DNA of 11,784 bases, taken from Candidatus Krumholzibacteriia bacterium. Its GTDB lineage: Bacteria; Krumholzibacteriota; Krumholzibacteriia; LZORAL124-64-63. How positions within the stretch are numbered: the first letter of the stretch is position 1; each line of letters starts with the position of its first letter. The translations under genes and the position numbers were made by a program. The notes beneath the pieces were generated by a model. The model worked only from the letters and a program-made list of their open reading frames with translations. It had not been told where the DNA came from and ran no database searches. Location: contig JAQULN010000047.1 of NCBI GenBank assembly GCA_028718575.1, positions 1 to 11,784 of the forward strand, written 5' to 3'. Positions 6,579 through 11,784 of this stretch are shown here, piece after piece.

Positions 6579-8264
6579 ATGCGACGTGGTCCTTTCCCCC
6601 AGACCGCACTGCGCCCGATCCTGGCGACTGTGGCGCTGGCGCTGGTCCTGTTGCCGACACTTGCCTCGGCTTACGAATGCCTGACGCTCCGCTTGCCGCG
6701 CCTCGCGGAAGACTACGCGACCGCCAAGGCCCGCCTCGAGACCGCCGGCCAATGGCAGCGCGGCCTCGATCCCTTGCTCGCGCCGCCGCCTGATCCCCAG
6801 GTCGGCGATACCTGGCTCTGGTATGTCTGGAACTTGGGCGGCTTCCCCGTGGCGACGCTCAAGCCGGCCACGGTCCGCGGCATGGGCGATCACTGCTACG
6901 TCGTGGTCGACGATGACGAGTGGAACGTGACCATGAACCAGGCCGATGTCGACCGCATCGTTCAACACTTCGACCGCGAGAGCATCGGCGGCTTCGCCGG
7001 CCAGGGCATCTGGGACCTCAACACGAGCCACTTCGGCCCGCCGCCGGATTTCGACGGCCTCGAGCGCGTCTTCCTCTTCTACTATCGCTTCAACATCGCC
7101 GCCGACGGGTATTTCTGGGTGTTCGACCAGTTTCCCGACGGCACGCAGTCGTTTGCGAGCAACGAGTGCGACGTGATCTACCTCGCGACCGACAGCGGTC
7201 AGCCCGCCAGTGACTACATGCTCGCGGTCATGGCGCACGAGTTCGAGCACTTGATCCACTTCAACCAGGATCCCAACGAGGTCGCCTGGGTGGACGAGGG
7301 ATTGGCCGGCCTGGCGATGTGGCTCTTCGGCCGGCCCGATACGATCGCCGGTTTCAACAGCCAGCCCGACAACAGCCTGCTTGTCTGGAACAGCGCCTGG
7401 GCCGACTACATCAAGACGTACCTCTGGTCGCTCTACATCTACGAGCAGTACGGCGGCCGCGAAACGATCTGGGACGTCGTGCACGACCCCGCGACCAGCA
7501 TGTATGGCTACAAGGCGGCCCTGGCGAACCAGGGGTATCTCACGCCGACCGAGGATGTCTTCGGCGACTGGGCGGTCGCCAATTTTCTCGACGACACCAC
7601 GATTCCGGACGGCCAGTACGGTTACGAGGGCGACACGTTGCCGCCGTTTTCGACGTTCATCACGCACAGCACCTATCCCGCTGAGTTCAGCACCAGCGTG
7701 CAACCCCATGCCGCCGACTACGTGCGTCTGTTGAATTTCAGCGGGCCGCCGCACATCGCCTTCGACGGCGCCAATGCGCGCGATTTTCGCGTGACGTTGC
7801 TGGCCCGCGACCCGATATTGCCGACGATCGTCCAGCCGCTGGACCTGGACGATGCCCAGGACGGAGCGTTGACCTTCGCCGCTGCCACCGGTTACAGCCA
7901 GGTCGTGATCGCGATCGCGAACGTCTCGCTCGCCGGGACCGGCATCTACAACTATCGAGTTACCGAAGGCACGACGGCCGCCGGCGACGTACCGCAACTG
8001 GCGGCATCGCTCAGCGCCTATCCCAATCCCTTCAATCCACGGACGGTGTTCAGTTTCACCGTGCCGCAGGCTGGCGAGGTCGTGCTGACGGTGCATGATG
8101 TGCGCGGGCGAGAAGTCGCGCGGCTGCTGCACGGCCAGCGCGAGGTCGGCCGCTACGAGACGGCCTGGGAAGCGGACGCCACGGTCCCGGCGGGAGTGTA
8201 CTTCGGGCGTTTGACCGTGGCCGGGCGGGAATCCGCAGTGTGCAAAGTGACCGTCGTCAAGTAA
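6579..8264 (+). CDS. Secreted HEXXH zinc metallopeptidase with FlgD-Ig-like C-terminal domain
   Basis: A 561-residue exported protease-like protein. Residues 1-31 are a signal peptide (Arg-Arg, long hydrophobic core, cleavage near ASA/YEC). The catalytic zinc motif is His220-Glu-Phe-Glu-His224 in VMAHEFEHLIHFNQDPNEVA, followed by WVDEGLAGLA (237-246), where Glu240 is the likely third ligand. This gluzincin-type arrangement occurs in secreted peptidases related to M30/M6-like families. Residues 250-470 have no recognised domain. From about 474 a C-terminal domain begins with YPNPFNP (481-487), continues VVLTVHDVRGREV and closes PAGVYFGRLTV...KVTVVK. This is the FlgD-Ig / type A sorting-like domain that many FCB-group bacteria attach to secreted proteins. 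The start ATG 6579 has only a weak GGGATGG upstream. The substrate is unknown, and no type IX secretion gene is visible here. Confidence 0.85.
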   Translation: MRRGPFPQTALRPILATVALALVLLPTLASAYECLTLRLPRLAEDYATAKARLETAGQWQRGLDPLLAPPPDPQVGDTWLWYVWNLGGFPVATLKPATVRGMGDHCYVVVDDDEWNVTMNQADVDRIVQHFDRESIGGFAGQGIWDLNTSHFGPPPDFDGLERVFLFYYRFNIAADGYFWVFDQFPDGTQSFASNECDVIYLATDSGQPASDYMLAVMAHEFEHLIHFNQDPNEVAWVDEGLAGLAMWLFGRPDTIAGFNSQPDNSLLVWNSAWADYIKTYLWSLYIYEQYGGRETIWDVVHDPATSMYGYKAALANQGYLTPTEDVFGDWAVANFLDDTTIPDGQYGYEGDTLPPFSTFITHSTYPAEFSTSVQPHAADYVRLLNFSGPPHIAFDGANARDFRVTLLARDPILPTIVQPLDLDDAQDGALTFAAATGYSQVVIAIANVSLAGTGIYNYRVTEGTTAAGDVPQLAASLSAYPNPFNPRTVFSFTVPQAGEVVLTVHDVRGREVARLLHGQREVGRYETAWEADATVPAGVYFGRLTVAGRESAVCKVTVVK

Positions 8265-8291
8265 GGCGAAGTACGAAGCGGCGAAACGATA

Positions 8292-8342
8292 AAGCGGCGC
8301 TGGGATGCGACACGGGATGTTGTTCGCGCCCCGGCGCCGCTT
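8292..8342. terminator. Hairpin between convergent genes, candidate bidirectional terminator
   Basis: Arms 8292-8304 and 8330-8342 pair over 13 positions (AAGCGGCGC with GCGCCGCTT perfectly, then one G-U and three G-C pairs) around a 25-base loop. It lies between the stop codons at 8264 and 8359, where a shared terminator is expected. The T-run is weak on the plus strand. On the minus strand the hairpin is followed by TTTATCGTTTCG, which is somewhat U-rich, so termination of the radical SAM gene is the better-supported direction. Confidence 0.45.
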
Positions 8343-8356
8343 CAGTTCACCCTGCT

Positions 8357-9829
8357 TCAGAGCGCCGCGCTCACCTGCCTGAAATGGAACCCCGTGATGG
8401 CCAGGGTCACAGCCACGCCTAAACGGCTGGGTTGCCGCAGCAGCGTCCGTGTCAGGAACGACCAATACGCGCGCCGGCCGCTGTGGACCACGCCCATCAA
8501 CCAGAGCGAGCGCACCAGCGCCGCCACGTCGCCGCGGGCGTAGGGAATTCTGGGTCCGCGCGGCCTGTGAGCCGCCAGGAACGTCTGGATGCGCCGGTAG
8601 TAGGTTCGCGGTTCATAGAGGCGCTGCATGAGCTGGCGGTAGTTGCGGAGCAGAAAATCGGTATCCAGCCGCGGTTCGAAGTTCAGGCCGGCGCTGGTGT
8701 TGTCGCCCGTGCTGTCGCCGCGCAGGCGGCCTTCGCCGGCCAGGCGCTGGTAGAGGCGGGTGCGCGGAACGGCCTGCAAAAGACCCACCATGGCGGTTGC
8801 GACGCCGGTCTTCTGGATGAACTCGAACTGGCGCTCGAAGATGTCCGGCTGGTCGTTGTCGAAGCCGACGATGAAGCCGCCGATGACCTCGATGCCGGCC
8901 GCCTGGATGGTGCGCACCGCCGTGGCCAGGTCCGAGCGCAGGTTCTGGTGCTTGCGGCATTCGCGCAAGCTCTCGATGCTCGGCGTCTCGATGCCCAGAA
9001 ACACCTTCTTGAAACCTGCCTCAGCCATCAGTTGCAGCATTTCCGGGTCGTTGGCGATATCCACCGAGGCTTCGGTCATCAGGACCATGCGGCTGCCGCT
9101 CCGGCGGCGCCACTGGATCACCGCTCGCAGTAGGTCGCGGCAACGCGGACGGTTGCCGACGAAGTTGTCGTCGACCACGAACGTCATACCGCGCCACCCG
9201 CGGGCGTGCAAGGCGTCCAACTCGGCGAGGAACTGGGCGTTGCTCTTGTGGCGAGGGACGCGGCCGTTGAGCGCGGCGATGTCGCAGAACTCGCAGTCGA
9301 ACGGACAGCCGCGGCACCATTGCACCGACATGCTGGCGTAGTCGCGCGGGTTCACCAGGTCCCAGCGCGGCAACGGCGTGAGCGCCAGGTCAGGGAAGCG
9401 CGGCGAGCGGTAGAGCGGCTGCAACGCGCCCGCGGCCATGTCGCCGATCAGCGCCGGCGCCAGTTCCTCGGCCTCTCCCACCACGACGTGGTCGACGCCG
9501 AACCGATCGGCCGCGTCGCCGGTGAACGCGGGGCCGCCGGCGATCACGGCCTTGCCCGCCCGGTGGCTGCGTGCGACGATCTCCGCGAGCGACGCTGTCT
9601 GCACCAGCATCGCGCTCGTGAGCACGTAATCGGCCCATTGCAGGTCACGGTCGCCGAGTGGGCGCACGTTGAGATCGACCAGGCGGCAGTGCCAGGCTCG
9701 CGGCAGCAACCCGGCGACAGTCAACAGTCCCAGTGGTGGATAAGCTGCGCGCTTGCCCACGAAGCGAAGCGCATGGCGCATGCTCCAGAACGTATCCGGA
9801 GTGCGGGGCTCGACGAGCAGAATGTTCAC
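8357..9829 (-). CDS. B12-binding radical SAM protein with DUF4070-like C terminus (HpnP-like architecture)
   Basis: A 490-residue cobalamin-dependent radical SAM enzyme of the class that often methylates unactivated carbons. The N-terminal part (about 1-135) is a B12-binding Rossmann domain, with MNILLVEP, FVGKRAAYPPLGLLTVAGLL and the VIAGGPAFTG and VVGEAEE strands. The radical SAM cluster motif is Cys175-x3-Cys179-x2-Cys182 in RGCPFDCEFCD. VVDDNFVGN and VFLGIETPS are the expected barrel motifs. After GGFIVGFDNDQPDIF and AMVGLLQAVPRTRLYQRL comes the C-terminal region shared with DUF4070 proteins. Hopanoid C-2 methylase HpnP has this same layout, including the N-terminal PDTFWS and HALRF segments, but many DUF4070 proteins do not act on hopanoids and no hopanoid gene is visible, so I give no symbol. 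GTG 9829 is set by AAAGGAG (plus-strand 9836-9842) 6 bases upstream. The last 60 residues are basic and weakly hydrophobic. Confidence 0.88.
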   Translation of the reverse strand: MNILLVEPRTPDTFWSMRHALRFVGKRAAYPPLGLLTVAGLLPRAWHCRLVDLNVRPLGDRDLQWADYVLTSAMLVQTASLAEIVARSHRAGKAVIAGGPAFTGDAADRFGVDHVVVGEAEELAPALIGDMAAGALQPLYRSPRFPDLALTPLPRWDLVNPRDYASMSVQWCRGCPFDCEFCDIAALNGRVPRHKSNAQFLAELDALHARGWRGMTFVVDDNFVGNRPRCRDLLRAVIQWRRRSGSRMVLMTEASVDIANDPEMLQLMAEAGFKKVFLGIETPSIESLRECRKHQNLRSDLATAVRTIQAAGIEVIGGFIVGFDNDQPDIFERQFEFIQKTGVATAMVGLLQAVPRTRLYQRLAGEGRLRGDSTGDNTSAGLNFEPRLDTDFLLRNYRQLMQRLYEPRTYYRRIQTFLAAHRPRGPRIPYARGDVAALVRSLWLMGVVHSGRRAYWSFLTRTLLRQPSRLGVAVTLAITGFHFRQVSAAL

Positions 9830-9959
9830 GGCGAGCTCCTTTCGGGGCGGTTACGCACAATCTAGCCGCAGGTGAATGGTTTCGCTCGCGCCGTTCTCCT
9901 GTTATCATGGATCGTGCGTGCTCCATGTTACGGTAATCGACGGAGGATACTGCTGGACT
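9830..9959. promoter_or_regulatory. Divergent intergenic region, radical SAM gene and antiporter gene
   Basis: A 130-base gap between divergent start codons that must serve both genes. The minus-strand gene has its ribosome site at 9836-9842. For the plus-strand gene a weak pair TTTCGC (9880-9885), 17 bases, TATCAT (9903-9908) could be a promoter. GGAGG at 9942-9946 is the only ribosome site, 13 bases before ATG 9960, which is longer than usual. No riboswitch or operator is evident; in particular I see no cobalamin-riboswitch-sized structure ahead of the B12-dependent gene. Confidence 0.25.
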
Positions 9960-11784
9960 ATGCCGCATCCGCCTGCGTTGCTGTTAGCTTGGTTCACCGC
10001 CGCGCTGCCGCCGCCAGCCGTCGCGGGCGCGCCTGCTGCGACGCAGGTGGTTTTCGTCCAGACCACGCTGATGCTTTTGCTGGCATCCGCAATCGGTTTC
10101 GTCGGCAGCAGGTTGAAACAGCCGCTGATCGTCTCGTTCATCGCGGTTGGTATCCTCGTCGGACCCTTCGGGCTGGACCTCGTCAACGATCCCCACTCGC
10201 TCGAACTGCTCGCCGAGATCGGCATCTGTATCCTGTTGTTCATCGTCGGCTTGAAACTCGACCTGGTCATGGTCCGCACCATGGGCCGGGTCGCGCTCGC
10301 GACCGGTCTCGGGCAGGTCTTGTTCACCTCCCTCGGCGGTTTCGGCCTGGCGCGCCTGTTGGGGATGGAGACGACCGCCTCCGTTTATGTAGCCGTCGCG
10401 CTGACCTTCTCGAGCACGATCATCATCGTCAAGCTGCTGTCGGACAAACGCGAGATCGACGCCTTGCACGGGCGCATTGCGATCGGCTTCTTGATCGTGC
10501 AGGACCTCGCCGTCGTCCTGGCGATGATCGCGTTGTCGGCCTACGGCGCCGGCGCGGCCGGCGAACAGACGCTGCTCTGGAAATTCGGCAACGTCATTCT
10601 CTACGGCATTGCGTTCCTCGGCGGCGTGCTGCTTCTGATGCGCCGCGCGCTGCCGTGGCTGCTGGAACAACTGGCGCGCGTGCCGGAGCTGTTGGTCTTG
10701 TTCGCCATCGCCTGGGCCGTCGGCCTGGCGGCGTTCGGCGACTGGTTGGGCTTCAGCAAGGAAGTGGGCGCGTTCATCGCCGGCATGTCGATCGCCTCGA
10801 CGCCGTTCCGCGACGCGCTCGGCGCGCGCCTGATCAGCCTGCGCGATTTCCTGCTGCTGTTCTTCTTCATTCACCTCGGCTCCTCGCTGGACCTCTCGCT
10901 GCTGGGCGGCGAGGTCGTGCCGGCCGTCGTCTTTTCGCTGTTCGTGCTGATCGGCAACCCGTTGATCGTCATGGTGATCATGGGGCGCATGGGCTATCGC
11001 AAGCGCACCGGTTTTCTGGCGGGGCTGACCGTGGCGCAAATATCGGAGTTCTCGCTGATTCTGATCGGCCTGGGCGCTACGCTCGGCCATGTCGACGCGG
11101 CCACGGTCGGACTGGTCACTCTGGTCGGCCTGATCACCATCGGTCTGTCCACGTATATGATCCTCTACTCGGGCCATCTCTACCGGTGGCTGGGGCCGGC
11201 CCTGAAGATCTTCGAACGCCGGATCCCCTATCGCGAGGAAACGACTGACGAGCAGGACGCGCTGTCGCTGCCGCGCGTCGACGTCTTGATGTTCGGCCTC
11301 GGCCACTACGGCGGCAGCATCGTGCGCGGTCTGATCAAGCGGGGCCAGCGCGTCGTCGGAGTGGACTTCGACCCGCAGATCCTGCGCTACTGGCGCGAGC
11401 AACGCGTGCCCGTCCTGTACGGCGACATGGAGGACCCCGACCTGCTCGAGCATCTGCCGATCCGTCGTACGCGCTGGGTTCTGGTGGCGGCCCCGAGCCG
11501 GCAGGCGACCACCACGTTGGTCAGCTTGCTGCGCGCTGCGCACTATCCGGGCAAGCTGGCCTTGACGGCGCGCACGCGGGACGACGCCGCGTATTACGAG
11601 ACGCTCGGCGCCGACCTTGTCCTGCGACCATTCGCCGACGCGGCCGACCAGGCTGTGGACGCCCTGAACGCCGCCATGCACCTTTTGCCGGCCGACAGCG
11701 ACTGGCCGACCTCACTGCTGGAAGTCCGCCTGGAAACCGGGGCGGTCTGGGCGGGCAAGCCGCTCGGCGAGATCCCGCTGCGAC
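9960..11784 (+). CDS. CPA2 (Kef-type) cation/proton antiporter with RCK domain, 3' end outside window
   Basis: An inner-membrane monovalent cation/H+ antiporter or K+ efflux protein. The frame from ATG 9960 is open for 608 codons to the window edge with no stop. After a short hydrophobic start, residues about 26-410 form the exchanger: VGSRLKQPLIVSFIAVGILVG (45-65), LLFIVGLKLDLVMV, then SSTIIIVKLLSDKREIDALHG and FLIVQDLAVVL with the Gln181-Asp182 pair of Kef-like CPA2 proteins, and GFSKEVGAFIAGMSIAS with LFFFIHLGSSLDL. A basic/acidic linker (about 415-440) leads to a TrkA-N/RCK Rossmann domain: VLMFGLGHYGGSIVRG (Gly446, Gly448, Gly451) with Asp469 ending the second strand, as in NAD(H)-binding folds. 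The last residues, LLEVRLETGAVWAGKPLGEI, begin an RCK-C domain. Ion specificity (K+ or Na+) cannot be fixed. Confidence 0.93.
   Translation, partial: MPHPPALLLAWFTAALPPPAVAGAPAATQVVFVQTTLMLLLASAIGFVGSRLKQPLIVSFIAVGILVGPFGLDLVNDPHSLELLAEIGICILLFIVGLKLDLVMVRTMGRVALATGLGQVLFTSLGGFGLARLLGMETTASVYVAVALTFSSTIIIVKLLSDKREIDALHGRIAIGFLIVQDLAVVLAMIALSAYGAGAAGEQTLLWKFGNVILYGIAFLGGVLLLMRRALPWLLEQLARVPELLVLFAIAWAVGLAAFGDWLGFSKEVGAFIAGMSIASTPFRDALGARLISLRDFLLLFFFIHLGSSLDLSLLGGEVVPAVVFSLFVLIGNPLIVMVIMGRMGYRKRTGFLAGLTVAQISEFSLILIGLGATLGHVDAATVGLVTLVGLITIGLSTYMILYSGHLYRWLGPALKIFERRIPYREETTDEQDALSLPRVDVLMFGLGHYGGSIVRGLIKRGQRVVGVDFDPQILRYWREQRVPVLYGDMEDPDLLEHLPIRRTRWVLVAAPSRQATTTLVSLLRAAHYPGKLALTARTRDDAAYYETLGADLVLRPFADAADQAVDALNAAMHLLPADSDWPTSLLEVRLETGAVWAGKPLGEIPLR

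Noticed and set aside
6543..8465. A 640-codon open frame on the minus strand opposite the metallopeptidase gene
   Set aside because: It is the antisense mirror of a GC-rich coding gene. Its product is an unstructured Val/Arg/Asp/His/Gly-rich chain with no motif, and the plus strand has a signal peptide, zinc motif and C-terminal domain.
9984..11681. A 565-codon minus-strand frame rich in Gln, Asp, Glu and Arg
   Set aside because: Low-complexity composition typical of the complement of a hydrophobic membrane-protein gene; it lies wholly over the antiporter gene.

Overview
The window is 11.8 kb of GC-rich chromosomal DNA with ten supportable genes, one gene remnant and short intergenic gaps. 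There is no sign of phage, insertion sequence, CRISPR array, tRNA or rRNA. The secreted metallopeptidase at 6579-8264 ends in a YPNPFNP / FlgD-Ig-like C-terminal domain, and there is a periplasmic NrfHA nitrite reductase and a family 9 glycosyltransferase. Together these suggest a Gram-negative bacterium of the wider FCB assemblage, perhaps a high-GC lineage such as Krumholzibacteriota or Eisenbacteria. That placement is inference from protein style, not a database result.

Layout, left to right. (1) 2-1039 (+): the C-terminal part of a family 9 glycosyltransferase whose start lies outside the window. (2) 1147-1317 (+): a 56-codon remnant with a CXXCH haem motif that looks like the tail of a small cytochrome c. 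Its stop codon abuts the ribosome binding site of the next gene. (3) 1322-2392 (+): a ten-helix EamA/DMT-like membrane protein. (4) 2409-2858 (-): a small four-helix membrane protein of unknown role, convergent with gene 3. (5) 3067-3585 and 3582-5099 (+): nrfH and nrfA, overlapping by 4 bases. They encode a membrane-anchored menaquinol-oxidising, ammonia-forming nitrite reductase; the NrfA is the variant with CXXCH rather than CXXCK at haem 1. (6) 5250-5861, 5858-6466 and 6579-8264 (+): three consecutive genes for exported proteins, the first two translationally coupled, the third a HEXXH metallopeptidase with a sorting-like C-terminal domain. (7) 8357-9829 (-): a B12-binding radical SAM protein with HpnP-like architecture, convergent with the peptidase gene across a shared hairpin. 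(8) 9960 to the right edge (+): a CPA2 (Kef-type) cation/proton antiporter fused to an RCK domain. It is cut by the window end and has no stop codon inside it.

The only clear functional unit is nrfHA: NrfH takes electrons from menaquinol and passes them to NrfA, which reduces nitrite to ammonium in the periplasm. The two small exported proteins form a second probable operon, preceded by a perfect inverted repeat that encloses a TACAAT -10 box. The remaining genes look like independent housekeeping or envelope functions. I do not see a convincing undescribed multi-gene system. The items most worth checking are the CXXCH-type NrfA, the cytochrome remnant, the exported protein cluster and the palindromic promoter.
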